Shown here piece after piece: positions 48,447 to 56,693 of a stretch of DNA of 64,000 nucleotides. The notes below the pieces were generated by a model, which saw only the letters and a list, made by a program, of their open reading frames with translations, was not told where the DNA came from and made no database searches. Source of the stretch: an uncultured Bacilli bacterium (GTDB lineage: Bacteria > Bacillota_I > Bacilli_A > RF39 > UBA660); the NCBI GenBank assembly GCA_934183185.1, contig CAKPSO010000001.1:1-64000 (forward strand), read 5' to 3'. Every line of letters begins with the position of its first letter. Position 1 is the first letter of the stretch. Made by a program: the position numbers and the translations under genes.

Positions 48447-49013
48447 CTACTTATGATTATACTTTGACATCAAATCAGAAAAAGGCATTTTAAAATAGTC
48501 ATCTAATATATTTAATACTGTATCTTCTACATCAGCTAACTTTAATACATCATCCTTAGAAATCTTGCCAAGTACATAATCCTTAGTATCAATATTTTTA
48601 TTATTAGATATCCCTATTTTTATTCTTTTATATTCCTGAGTCTGTAGATGTAATTCAATATTCTTAAGCCCATTATGTCCACCACTTGAGCCTTTTTGTT
48701 TCAATTTATAACTACCAACTTGTAAGTCTAAGTCATCATTAATAACTAATATATCTGAAACATTTATTTTATAAAAATCCACAAACTTGTGAATAACCTC
48801 TCCACTCAAATTAATATAAGATTGAGGTTTTAACAAAATAACCTTTTCATTATTTATAGTTGTATCAACAAATAATCCATTAAATTTAGATTTGTTTATT
48901 ACTAAACCCAATTTACTAGCATATTTATCTATAGTTTGAAATCCAACATTATGACGAGTATTTTCATATTCACGACCTGGATTACCAAGACCTACTATTA
49001 ATTTCACTATCAT
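48447..49013 (-). CDS. pth: peptidyl-tRNA hydrolase
   Basis: Recycles tRNA from peptidyl-tRNA released from ribosomes. The product of about 188 residues begins MIVKLIVGLGNPGREYENTRHNVGF with the catalytic His (in TRHN) and has INDDLDLQVGSYKLKQKGSSGGHNGLKN with the active-site Asp. Several start codons are clustered (TTG, GTG, GTG, ATG); ATG at 49013 has GGTGG upstream. A Noc-type palindrome lies just upstream of it. Confidence 0.95.
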   Translation of the reverse strand: MIVKLIVGLGNPGREYENTRHNVGFQTIDKYASKLGLVINKSKFNGLFVDTTINNEKVILLKPQSYINLSGEVIHKFVDFYKINVSDILVINDDLDLQVGSYKLKQKGSSGGHNGLKNIELHLQTQEYKRIKIGISNNKNIDTKDYVLGKISKDDVLKLADVEDTVLNILDDYFKMPFSDLMSKYNHK

Positions 49014-49031
49014 CACCACCAAAAATTTAGT

Positions 49032-49055
49032 AAATTATTTCCCGGGAAATAATTT
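49032..49055. other. Noc-binding-site-like palindrome (isolated copy)
   Basis: A perfect 24-bp palindrome with core ATTTCCCGGGAAAT, the same as the three copies in the 56-kb island and identical to the Noc site known in Bacillus. It has no loop and no U run, so it is not a terminator. It starts at the last base of the rsmI stop codon. Confidence 0.75.
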
Positions 49056-49897
49056 TAATTATTTATATGATATTCTTTATACACTACTGATTTAGGAATA
49101 TTTCTTTCAACTGCTACTTTTTTTATTGCTTCTTTTTCGCTTAAACCATCATCTAAATAAAGCTTAATATGTTCTAAAATAGTCATAGTTGAAAAATCTT
49201 CTAGTTCCAAATTACCCTCAACTACTACAACCATCTCACCCTTTAATGTATCAACTACATCAATTACTTCCTGAATAGTACCACGAATTGCTTCTTCATA
49301 TTTTTTACTGATTTCCCTACATAAAGCAATTCTACGATTACCAAATACTTCAAGCAAAGAAGTAAGCATATCAGATATTCTATGTGGAGCCTCATAAAAA
49401 ATAATTGTATAAGGAAGCTTTTTTAAAAGTTCAAGCTCTTTTTTTCTCTTAGTACTCTTACTATTTAAAAAGCCATAAAAAATAAAAGGAGATGGATTAA
49501 TACCTGACATAGTTAATGCTGGTACAAAAGCAGTAGGTCCAGGTAAACTTATAACATTATACCCATTTTTAACAATATATTCAACAATTTTATATCCAGG
49601 ATCACTAATAATAGGTGTACCCCTATCGGTAACTAATCCAATGTTTAAGCCATTTTTTAAATTTTCAAGAACCATCTCTTTTAGAGAATTTTCATTATGA
49701 TCATCAGAATGAATTAGTTTTTTCTTAATATTCAATCTATGTAATAATTCAGATGTAACTCTAGTATCCTCACATAATAAAAAGTCTACCATTTTTATAA
49801 CCTCAATAGTTCTCAAAGTTATATCGTCCATATTACCAACCGGTGTTGGTATTAAATACAGACTAGGACTATTATCATAACTTTTTTGTCTCACCAT
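49055..49897 (-). CDS. rsmI: 16S rRNA (cytidine1402-2'-O)-methyltransferase
   Basis: Methylates C1402 ribose in the ribosomal P site. The product of about 280 residues has LYLIPTPVGNMDDITLR, LCEDTRVTS, LVTDRGTPIISDPGY, VISLPGPTAFVPALTMSG and IIFYEAPHRI, all RsmI/TP-methylase motifs. The start at 49897 follows GGAG; two earlier ATG codons are in frame, the first overlapping the trmN6 stop. Matches Bacillus yabC; the GIY-YIG gene yazA between it and yabB is missing. Confidence 0.94.
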   Translation of the reverse strand: MVRQKSYDNSPSLYLIPTPVGNMDDITLRTIEVIKMVDFLLCEDTRVTSELLHRLNIKKKLIHSDDHNENSLKEMVLENLKNGLNIGLVTDRGTPIISDPGYKIVEYIVKNGYNVISLPGPTAFVPALTMSGINPSPFIFYGFLNSKSTKRKKELELLKKLPYTIIFYEAPHRISDMLTSLLEVFGNRRIALCREISKKYEEAIRGTIQEVIDVVDTLKGEMVVVVEGNLELEDFSTMTILEHIKLYLDDGLSEKEAIKKVAVERNIPKSVVYKEYHINN

Positions 49898-49908
49898 AAC
49901 CATCTCCA

Positions 49909-50628
49909 TTATTCAAACATATTTGTTACCTCAGATGTATAATTACCATCCTCTTCATGAACATATAAAGGAGGTAATATTTTCAGACCAGGATTTCCGT
50001 TTTTTCTACCCTCAACTAAAACCATATTTGATTCACTATTTTTCTTAGGATAAATAAGGCGTACCTTTTTTACTTCTAATCCATATTTTTGAAACAAATT
50101 AAATATTTCGACAAGTCGTTCAGTTCTATGAACGATGGCCAAAGCACCATTATTTTTAAGTAAATATTTAGATATACTCAAAACTTCTTCCAAAGTTATC
50201 ATTTTCTCATGACGTGCAATAACCTTATGCTCATCATCATTTAAATTACTTGTTTTTAAATATTTAAAATATGGCGGATTACAAGTAATTACATCAAAAC
50301 TATCACCTTGATAAATACTTTTAAGATTTTTCATATCAATATTTAATAGTTCTATCTGATTTTCAAGATTATTATATTTGACACTTTTTAAGGCCATATC
50401 ATACGAATCCTTTTGAATTTCTACACCAACTATATGAGCATCAGTTTTAGTAGAAAGAATCAAAGGAATAGGTGCATTGCCACACCCCAAATCAAGAATA
50501 TTTTTAACATTTTTATTAATAGTCACAAAGTTTGGTAATAATACAGAGTCTAAAGAGAATGAAAACCAATCAGTATTCTGAAATATCTTTAAATCATGAT
50601 AACCTAACAAATCATTTAATACTTCCAT
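49909..50628 (-). CDS. trmN6: tRNA1(Val) (adenine37-N6)-methyltransferase
   Basis: SAM-dependent methyltransferase (YabB/TrmN6). The product of about 239 residues has motif I ILDLGCGNAPIPLIL, acidic motif II (IVGVEIQKDSYDMALK), the catalytic NPPYFK and RHEKMITLEEVL. The start at 50628 has GAGG about 12 bases upstream, at the end of ricT, two bases after which it begins. Same order as in Bacillus (ricT-yabA-trmN6; yabA missing). Confidence 0.9.
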   Translation of the reverse strand: MEVLNDLLGYHDLKIFQNTDWFSFSLDSVLLPNFVTINKNVKNILDLGCGNAPIPLILSTKTDAHIVGVEIQKDSYDMALKSVKYNNLENQIELLNIDMKNLKSIYQGDSFDVITCNPPYFKYLKTSNLNDDEHKVIARHEKMITLEEVLSISKYLLKNNGALAIVHRTERLVEIFNLFQKYGLEVKKVRLIYPKKNSESNMVLVEGRKNGNPGLKILPPLYVHEEDGNYTSEVTNMFE

Positions 50629-50629
50629 A

Positions 50630-51412
50630 TTAGATTTCAACCTCAATTATATTTTTATTTTTTGTCTCTACCATAATAGTTTTCCTCATTAAATTTAATG
50701 AAATTACTTTGCCTTCTACATTATTATCTCTATAAATCTGTCCAACACGTGGAAAATCCTTTTTCATGTCAGTATAAATATCATCTTCATAATTTAAGCA
50801 ACACAATAATCTACCACAAACACCATTAATCTTAGTAGGATTTAAGGCTAACATCTGATTCTTAGCCATATTAATTGATACACTATTAAAATCAGTAAGG
50901 AATGTACTACAACATAAAAATCTACCACATGGTCCAATACCACCAACTTCACGGGCCTTATCACGAACACCAATTTGTCTAAGTTCAATACGCGTTTTAT
51001 AAATTTGAGCCAATTTTTTAGCTAACTCCCTGAAATCAACTCTTTCATCAGCAACAAACTGAAATAAAAGTTGATTACGGTCATAAGTAAAACTTGCATC
51101 AAAAATATGCATCTTTAAATTTAAAGATTTAGCTAATTTGCGTGCTTCTATTATAGCCTTATTACTATCATCCAAATTTTTAAAATAATTTTTCTGATCT
51201 TTATCAGTAGCTAATCTAATCACATTCTTAACTGTTAAGCCTAAATCACTATCGTTCATAAATTTTGGTTCAATAACTACTAAACCATATTGTAACCCAC
51301 GATCAGTTTCAACAATTACAGAATCATTTAAATGTAAGTTTGCTACATTATCACAATTAAAATAATAAGTTTTGGTATTTTTTTTAAAACGAACCCCGAC
51401 AATATTAGGCAT
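50630..51412 (-). CDS. ricT: PSP1/RicT family regulator
   Basis: PSP1-domain protein; in Bacillus RicT (YaaT) is part of the RicA-F-T complex with iron-sulfur clusters that supports RNase Y maturation of mRNA and speeds sporulation, competence and biofilm entry. The product of about 260 residues has VGVRFKKNTKTYYFNC, RQIGVRDKAREVGGIGPCGRFLCC and GVCGRLLCCLNYED, including the cysteine-rich motifs used for clusters. Start at 51412 has GGAAGGTGA. Overlap-close to holB. Confidence 0.93.
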   Translation of the reverse strand: MPNIVGVRFKKNTKTYYFNCDNVANLHLNDSVIVETDRGLQYGLVVIEPKFMNDSDLGLTVKNVIRLATDKDQKNYFKNLDDSNKAIIEARKLAKSLNLKMHIFDASFTYDRNQLLFQFVADERVDFRELAKKLAQIYKTRIELRQIGVRDKAREVGGIGPCGRFLCCSTFLTDFNSVSINMAKNQMLALNPTKINGVCGRLLCCLNYEDDIYTDMKKDFPRVGQIYRDNNVEGKVISLNLMRKTIMVETKNKNIIEVEI

Positions 51413-51417
51413 ACAAA

Positions 51418-52266
51418 TCACCTTCCTACAAATTCTATCACAAACTGATCAAACATTAAATTGAGATTCAAATTATACTCTAATTTTTCTATTTGATTAT
51501 TTAAAACTGTAATTTTCTTTAAAAGAGTATCAGCAGTATTACTAGAAGCTATAAGAGAAATAATATCAATAAAATTATCATCAAACTTAACACTAAATTT
51601 ATATCTAAGTGCATTCTCATAAATATATTCTAACAAATAGAAAATTTCATTCCACTGTTCCTTAGTATAAAATTGATTATCAGTAACTGTTGGTAAATAA
51701 GCAATAGCATGTAACTTTTTTTTTTCTAACATACTAATAAAATTATTTATAAAATCAACAGAATGATCGGGTATATAATAATTCGTATTAATTAAAGATA
51801 AAATTTGACATCTACTACGAATAGTTTCTAAAACTTTATATCTATTGTCAGCAACTAATATACCTATAATATTTTCTTCCGGTTCCTCTAAAAATTTTAA
51901 TAATGAGTTAGCTGCCTGTTTATTAAGCTTGTCCGCATCATATATAACATAAATTCTACACTTTTGATTTAATGATTTAGTCATAAATTTTTCTTGAATA
52001 TCTAAAATCTGATCCTTTTTTATCATAGATGAAGAATCAGAACTTATTTCCAAATAATTACCATCATTTTTTATAGTTTGCATACTAATTATTTCAGAAG
52101 AATTCGCAGAATATAACATTTCCACAAATCTATCAATAATTTGTCTTTTATTTGGACAATCACGACTTTCTACTAAGTAAGCATGAGACAATTTATTATT
52201 ATTAATGAATGATGAAATACAATCAAAAAACATTGACTGTGAATCTAAAGTATCAACATTATTCAT
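51418..52266 (-). CDS. holB: DNA polymerase III subunit delta'
   Basis: Clamp-loader subunit that pairs with DnaX. The product of about 282 residues begins MNNVDTLDSQSMFF and has SHAYLVES, YVIYDADKLNKQAANSLLKFLEEPEE and TIRSRCQIL (the SRC motif). It lacks a Walker A and the zinc-finger cysteines of E. coli delta', as expected for the short Gram-positive type. Start at 52266 has GGAG. In Bacillus tmk, yaaQ and yaaR stand just upstream; they are missing here. Confidence 0.9.
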   Translation of the reverse strand: MNNVDTLDSQSMFFDCISSFINNNKLSHAYLVESRDCPNKRQIIDRFVEMLYSANSSEIISMQTIKNDGNYLEISSDSSSMIKKDQILDIQEKFMTKSLNQKCRIYVIYDADKLNKQAANSLLKFLEEPEENIIGILVADNRYKVLETIRSRCQILSLINTNYYIPDHSVDFINNFISMLEKKKLHAIAYLPTVTDNQFYTKEQWNEIFYLLEYIYENALRYKFSVKFDDNFIDIISLIASSNTADTLLKKITVLNNQIEKLEYNLNLNLMFDQFVIEFVGR

Positions 52267-52281
52267 TAATATCACTCCTTA

Positions 52282-52470
52282 CTAATACACCATTACAAAT
52301 AAAAGAACCAAAGAAAACAAGGCTGGAAATCCTAATAAAGATACCAAAAACACTGTAACAATATTAATTGGAATAATAATATCAAAATTAACAGCAATTA
52401 CATTAAAACCATACAATATAAAAAAGCTTAACAATATTCTACGTAAAAAATAAAATATTTTTTTTAACAC
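52282..52470 (-). CDS. bofA: pro-sigma-K processing inhibitor BofA homologue
   Basis: Small membrane protein that, in Bacillus, holds the SpoIVFB protease inactive until a forespore signal arrives. The 62-residue product has two hydrophobic segments and the C-terminal core VNFDIIIPINIVTVF then LLGFPALFSLVLLF, which aligns with the Bacillus BofA end (PINLVTT and GILGIPG). It is shorter at the N-terminus (Bacillus 87). A GTG at 52470 follows AGGTGAT. Location just after recR is that of bofA in Bacillus, where yaaL stands between them. Confidence 0.82.
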   Translation of the reverse strand: MLKKIFYFLRRILLSFFILYGFNVIAVNFDIIIPINIVTVFLVSLLGFPALFSLVLLFVMVY

Positions 52471-52508
52471 AATTATCACCTATTTAAACGTATGGAAATA
52501 ATTAAAAT

Positions 52509-53105
52509 TTATTCAATATTTTTTCTATCAGCCAAGGCCCTCTCCAATGTCATAGCATCAATATATTCCATATCTGCACCAATAGGAATACCACTAGCTA
52601 TCTTAGTAATTGAAATTGGTAAATCACCCAAAATTCTTTTAATATAAAGTGCTGTCGTTTCTCCCTCAATACATGGTCTAAAAGCTAAAATTATTTCATC
52701 AAAATCATTTGCCTTTATTCTATCAATCAGTTTATCAAGTTCAATATCTTCAGGATTTATACCATCCTTTGGAGATATTAAGCCATTTAATACATGATAT
52801 TTTCCAGTAAACATACCAAGTTTTTCAAAAAGAAAAACTGATTTTGGGTCCTCAACAACACATAGCAATTTATCATTTCTATTGTTGTCAGCACAAATAG
52901 TACAAACATCAGCATCAGTTAAAGAATTGCATATAGAACAGCGATGAATCTTTTTATTAACATCATCTAAACTATTAATAAACATTTCAATTCTATCATC
53001 AGACATATTCATAACTGAAAATGCTAATCTTTCAGCAGTTTTTTCACCAATACCAGGAAAACACTTAAAAGATTCTATTAGATTTTCTAAACTACTAGGA
53101 TACAT
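52509..53105 (-). CDS. recR: recombination protein RecR
   Basis: Acts with RecO and RecF in gap repair. The 198-residue product has the helix-hairpin-helix (FPGIGEKTAERLAFSV), a C4 zinc finger (CSICNSLTDADVCTIC), and a Toprim domain (LLCVVEDPKSVFLFEKLG), ending TLERALADRKNIE. It starts just after ybaB, as in dnaX-ybaB-recR of Bacillus. Confidence 0.96.
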   Translation of the reverse strand: MYPSSLENLIESFKCFPGIGEKTAERLAFSVMNMSDDRIEMFINSLDDVNKKIHRCSICNSLTDADVCTICADNNRNDKLLCVVEDPKSVFLFEKLGMFTGKYHVLNGLISPKDGINPEDIELDKLIDRIKANDFDEIILAFRPCIEGETTALYIKRILGDLPISITKIASGIPIGADMEYIDAMTLERALADRKNIE

Positions 53106-53107
53106 GT

Positions 53108-53404
53108 TTAAAACAATCCACCAGGCATCATATTACTATACTTGCCCATTTTTTCCTCAGTAGTTTTATCAACCTTAGAAAAAGCACTATTTAATGCTAC
53201 AACTATCATATCTTCTAACATTTCAATATCATCAGCCTCTATTTTCTCACTTATAGTAACTTTAACAACTTCTTTCGTACCCTTAACTTCTACTTTCACA
53301 AAAGAACTCTCTCCAACAAATACCATATTATCTATTTCTTCTTTAGTTTTCATCATATCCTTTTGTAAAGACTGAGCTTGTTTCATTAATGCTTGTATAT
53401 TCAT
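53108..53404 (-). CDS. nucleoid-associated protein YbaB/EbfC family
   Basis: Small DNA-binding tweezer-shaped dimer. The 98-residue product has a helical N-terminus (MNIQALMKQAQSLQKDMMKTK), the FVGESSFVKVEVKGTKEVVKVTI core and ends MPGGLF. Standard between dnaX and recR (yaaK in Bacillus). Confidence 0.94.
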   Translation of the reverse strand: MNIQALMKQAQSLQKDMMKTKEEIDNMVFVGESSFVKVEVKGTKEVVKVTISEKIEADDIEMLEDMIVVALNSAFSKVDKTTEEKMGKYSNMMPGGLF

Positions 53405-53425
53405 ATTTCTATCTCCTATCTATAA

Positions 53426-55087
53426 TCATCCATTAATAACAACATCATTGCCGAACATTTGTACGGCTTTATCTTTTACAGTACTAACAGTACTAGAAGA
53501 CAATAAAACATCATTATCAGCACTTATTATTTTATCACTAGTATCAGGAATTGTACAATATTCATACGTAATTCCCTTATTTTTATTTTCAATATACTCT
53601 TTTTTCAACTGATTCCATTTATCAGTAGTAATTATAGCAATTTTATAATTTCCAGAGAAAATTTTATTAAATAATAACTCTACATTATCAATAATTTTAT
53701 ATCCCCTATCAACCATAGATTCATAATCAAAAGTTATAATTATTTCATTAGGGGATGCAGCACGAACTACTCCATCAGCAATATAACAAGCAACAGCACC
53801 ATATTGACTATCAAGTGCGTAATTATCAAATAATTTCCAATTTTCTTTTATGTTTTTTAAGATATTTTTATCCGCCATAGCAAAACAATTATTTATAATT
53901 AAATTATTGACTTCTAAAATATGGTTCAAACCATCATTACTACTAATATTAGTAGTATTTTGATCATTAAAACTATCACTTATACTATTTTCAGTATTTG
54001 AAATAGAATTTTCAGAGTCATTAATGATATCATTTGAGCTGCAACTAACATCAGTAATTAAATTCAAAAAAGATAACATTTTAATTTCAAAAGCTATGCG
54101 AATATTACTAGCAAATCTAATAGCTGAAGGTAAATTACTAAAATTATCAACAAATTTAAGTAAAAATTGAATATCAAAGTCTATAGATTCACTCATATAA
54201 TAAGAAACAATATAATCACGACATAAAAGGAGTAAATCTTGACTAAAAATCAGTAAATCCTTTCCCTGATTATAAATTAAATCTATGAAATTAATAATTT
54301 TAGACACATCTTTATTTTCTATATAACGAAGAAAATTAATTTTTTCGGTTTTAGAAACAATTCCATTCAATTCTTCAAATTCTACCATAGTAATCTTACT
54401 AGTTGAATAAGAAGCAACTTTATCTAGCATACCAATAGCATCACGCATACCCCCATCAGCAAGATTAGCTATAGCCTTAAGAACATCATCATCAATAATA
54501 ATATTCTCATTCTTAGATATATATGATAATCTCTCAAATATTTCATTTTCACTAAGTCTTTTAAATTCAAAGCACTGACAACGAGAAATAATAGTAGAAG
54601 GTACCTTATGTAAATCAGTAGTAGCCAACACAAAAATGATATGTTCCGGCGGTTCCTCAAGCGTTTTAAGTAAAGCATTAAAAGCACCTGTAGAAAGCAT
54701 ATGAACCTCATCAATAATGTAAACCTTATATAGTAATTCTGAAGGTACTAAACTGATTTTATTTCTAATTTCCCTTATTTCATCTACACCATTATTAGAA
54801 GCAGCATCAATTTCAATAATATCAGAAGTACTATGTTCAATTATAGACAAACAATTTTTACATTTTCCACAGGCCAAACCATCTATGGGACTTAAACAAT
54901 TAACATTTTGAGCCAAAATTTTAGCCATAGTGGTTTTTCCTGTTCCACGAGGCCCAGAAAACATATAGGCATGACTAATTCTACCTTCAAGTAAAGAATT
55001 TTTTATTATTTTAACTATAGATTTTTGTCCAACAACATCACTTAATGAAGAAGGTCTATATTTTCTATATAAAGCATGATATGACAT
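53426..55087 (-). CDS. dnaX: DNA polymerase III subunit gamma/tau
   Basis: Clamp-loader ATPase. The 553-residue product has Walker A GPRGTGKTT (about residues 45-53), a zinc site CLSPIDGLACGKCKNC, Walker B VYIIDEVHML and the SRC motif TIISRCQCFEF, followed by the collar domain and a variable C-terminal tail with Asn/Ser repeats. No slippage heptamer was noticed. Length is similar to the Bacillus form. Starts 57 bases after tadA. Confidence 0.97.
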   Translation of the reverse strand: MSYHALYRKYRPSSLSDVVGQKSIVKIIKNSLLEGRISHAYMFSGPRGTGKTTMAKILAQNVNCLSPIDGLACGKCKNCLSIIEHSTSDIIEIDAASNNGVDEIREIRNKISLVPSELLYKVYIIDEVHMLSTGAFNALLKTLEEPPEHIIFVLATTDLHKVPSTIISRCQCFEFKRLSENEIFERLSYISKNENIIIDDDVLKAIANLADGGMRDAIGMLDKVASYSTSKITMVEFEELNGIVSKTEKINFLRYIENKDVSKIINFIDLIYNQGKDLLIFSQDLLLLCRDYIVSYYMSESIDFDIQFLLKFVDNFSNLPSAIRFASNIRIAFEIKMLSFLNLITDVSCSSNDIINDSENSISNTENSISDSFNDQNTTNISSNDGLNHILEVNNLIINNCFAMADKNILKNIKENWKLFDNYALDSQYGAVACYIADGVVRAASPNEIIITFDYESMVDRGYKIIDNVELLFNKIFSGNYKIAIITTDKWNQLKKEYIENKNKGITYEYCTIPDTSDKIISADNDVLLSSSTVSTVKDKAVQMFGNDVVING

Positions 55088-55144
55088 GTTACACCTCCAA
55101 AGTATCTATATTATATCATAAAAAAAAAAATAGCGAATTATTTA

Positions 55145-55582
55145 CTACCTTTTTTCTGAAAAAAAATCTTTGAGTAGTTTTCCACAAGTATTTTCTAGTA
55201 TACCTCCAGTAATTTCCACAATATTAGAATTTTTAGCATTAAAAATAGAATATATTAACCCTTTATCCACATTATCATTGTTTGCACCATAAACCACCAT
55301 TTTAATACGAGATTGAGAAATAGCACTAGCACACATAGGACATGGTAATAAAGTAACATACATAACACAATCAGATAATCTCCAATTTTTCTTTTGTTTA
55401 GTTGCCTCTATTATAGCATTTACTTCAGCATGAAAAATAGCACATTTACTTGAATCCTTAGTATTATGGGCTCTAGAAACTATTCCGTTATTATCCACAA
55501 TAACAGCTCCAATGGGAACCTCACCACAATCATAAGCTTTTTTTGCTTCAATTAATGCCTCATTCATATAAAATTCATCCAT
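55145..55582 (-). CDS. tadA: tRNA adenosine(34) deaminase
   Basis: Makes inosine at the wobble position of tRNA-Arg(ACG). The 145-residue product has the zinc-deaminase motifs HAEVNAIIEA (with the catalytic Glu) and PCPMCASAI. The start at 55582 (MDEFYMNEALIEAKKA) with AGGTGAT is preferred over an upstream in-frame ATG that lies in the SRP RNA. In Bacillus the SRP RNA gene lies between tadA and dnaX; here it is upstream of tadA. Confidence 0.94.
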   Translation of the reverse strand: MDEFYMNEALIEAKKAYDCGEVPIGAVIVDNNGIVSRAHNTKDSSKCAIFHAEVNAIIEATKQKKNWRLSDCVMYVTLLPCPMCASAISQSRIKMVVYGANNDNVDKGLIYSIFNAKNSNIVEITGGILENTCGKLLKDFFSEKR

Positions 55583-55599
55583 ATAATCACCTATAAAAA

Positions 55600-55676
55600 A
55601 AGTGCACATAAATATTAAATGTTAAGGCTGCTACCTTCCAGTCCTGACCTAGTTCCATCAATATTTATTGCACAAC
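55600..55676 (-). ncRNA. ffs: signal recognition particle RNA, small bacterial type
   Basis: The minus strand carries the universally conserved apex: GGTCAGGAC, the GGAA-tetraloop-like ACTGGAAGGT and AGCAGCC. Flanking arms GTGCAATAAATATT and AATATTTATGTGCAC pair, giving one long hairpin of about 77 nt without the Alu domain found in the 6S-type SRP RNA of Bacillus. A U run immediately after the 3' arm terminates it and lies next to the tadA ribosome-binding site. Confidence 0.95.
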
Positions 55677-55715
55677 ATTATAATAATATATTTTTCCAAT
55701 ATAATCAACTCTTTT

Positions 55716-55724
55716 TGTGTATAA
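55716..55724 (-). promoter_or_regulatory. DnaA-box-like site TTATACACA
   Basis: Minus strand TTATACACA, an exact match to the relaxed consensus TTATNCACA, seven bases from the first parS. Confidence 0.5.
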
Positions 55725-55731
55725 AAATATA

Positions 55732-55747
55732 TGTTCCACGTGAAACA
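55732..55747. other. parS site 1
   Basis: TGTTCCACGTGAAACA matches the ParB/Spo0J site TGTTNCACGTGAAACA exactly. Confidence 0.92.
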
Positions 55748-55895
55748 TATATTATCTATTTTTAAAAGTATTTTTTTATAATTAAATAAGGAATAATAAA
55801 GAAAATATACATTAATAATTATAAAGATATTAATCATAACGCTATCTAATGTTAAATATAGTAATTTTATTTTAATTAAAGTGGATAATTATAAA

Positions 55896-55911
55896 TGTTT
55901 CACGTGAAACA
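55896..55911. other. parS site 2
   Basis: TGTTTCACGTGAAACA, a perfect 16-bp palindrome and exact consensus. A Noc-type palindrome follows 7 bp later. Confidence 0.93.
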
Positions 55912-55918
55912 TTGTATA

Positions 55919-55942
55919 AAATTATTTCCCGGGAAATAATTT
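55919..55942. other. Noc-binding-site-like palindrome 1
   Basis: Perfect 24-bp palindrome around ATTTCCCGGGAAAT. Identical core to the Noc site of Bacillus. No loop or U run. Confidence 0.8.
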
Positions 55943-56024
55943 ACTCATAAAAATTAAATTCTGATCTAGAATTAAAAAAATGAATTACAATACACATAAA
56001 ATATAATATAAATTAAATAAGTAA

Positions 56025-56040
56025 TGTTCCACGTGAAACA
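56025..56040. other. parS site 3
   Basis: TGTTCCACGTGAAACA, exact consensus, followed two bases later by a DnaA-box-like 9-mer. Confidence 0.92.
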
Positions 56041-56041
56041 T

Positions 56042-56050
56042 TGTGTATAA
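56042..56050 (-). promoter_or_regulatory. DnaA-box-like site TTATACACA
   Basis: Minus strand TTATACACA, abutting parS 3. Confidence 0.5.
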
Positions 56051-56187
56051 CTTTTAATATTCTTTATTAACTTAATATTCAATTAATTATCAATAATCAT
56101 AACCAACAAACTACATTAAAAAGCGAAAATATAATAATTAACATAAAAATTAAGTAATTCTAGTTCAATTAAAGGAATATTAGATAA

Positions 56188-56203
56188 TGTTTCACGTGGA
56201 ACA
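56188..56203. other. parS site 4
   Basis: TGTTTCACGTGGAACA, the reverse complement of the TGTTCC form, exact consensus. Confidence 0.92.
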
Positions 56204-56204
56204 T

Positions 56205-56213
56205 TGTGCATAA
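56205..56213 (-). promoter_or_regulatory. DnaA-box-like site TTATGCACA
   Basis: Minus strand TTATGCACA, abutting parS 4 and overlapping by two bases the Noc-type palindrome. Confidence 0.4.
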
Positions 56214-56233
56214 TTATTTCCCGGGAAATAATT
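56212..56233. other. Noc-binding-site-like palindrome 2
   Basis: Perfect 22-bp palindrome around ATTTCCCGGGAAAT. Confidence 0.8.
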
Positions 56234-56494
56234 TACTTATAAATGTGCATTTAATTATGTTCAAATAGTGACTTATTATTTGAACATAGGTAAATTAAAA
56301 AATATTTATAATTCAAGAGAAATTTATTTTATATATTTTGCATGGAGCATATATAAAATAATTAACTATCAATAAATATTTTTGTCATAATACTAAAAAC
56401 TACAGTTAAAATTTAATAATGTAATTAATCATAATAAATTTTGCTTAATAAAAATTTGAAATAAATATAATGATTAAGAGTAATAATTTATCAA

Positions 56495-56510
56495 TGTTTC
56501 ACGTGGAACA
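56495..56510. other. parS site 5
   Basis: TGTTTCACGTGGAACA, exact consensus, in the composite unit. Confidence 0.92.
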
Positions 56511-56511
56511 T

Positions 56512-56520
56512 TGTGTATAA
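56512..56520 (-). promoter_or_regulatory. DnaA-box-like site TTATACACA
   Basis: Minus strand TTATACACA between parS 5 and the third Noc-type palindrome. Confidence 0.5.
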
Positions 56521-56540
56521 TTATTTCCCGGGAAATAATT
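56519..56540. other. Noc-binding-site-like palindrome 3
   Basis: Perfect 22-bp palindrome around ATTTCCCGGGAAAT. Confidence 0.8.
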
Positions 56541-56669
56541 TACCCATAAATATACAACTTAATGTAGATTAAATAACCTTTTATTACTTGAAAGTAAGCA
56601 AATTATTACTCATATTATTTACAATCGTAATAAAATTAAAAAAATAATTAATGTTACAATATAAACATA

Positions 56670-56678
56670 TTATCCACA
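56670..56678 (+). promoter_or_regulatory. perfect DnaA box TTATCCACA
   Basis: Plus strand TTATCCACA, the strong consensus box. A related 8/9 match (AGTGGATAA) lies at 55880-55888. Confidence 0.6.
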
Positions 56679-56693
56679 ATATTTTTAAAACGA

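Noticed and set aside
55583..55609. tadA start at the upstream ATG
   Set aside because: It would overlap the SRP RNA 3' arm and terminator; the ATG at 55582 has a proper ribosome-binding site and a family-like N-terminus.
55919..56540. Rho-independent terminators at the TTTCCCGGGAAA palindromes
   Set aside because: The palindromes have no loop and no U run, and the same core occurs four times next to non-terminating contexts, which fits a dimeric DNA-binding site better.
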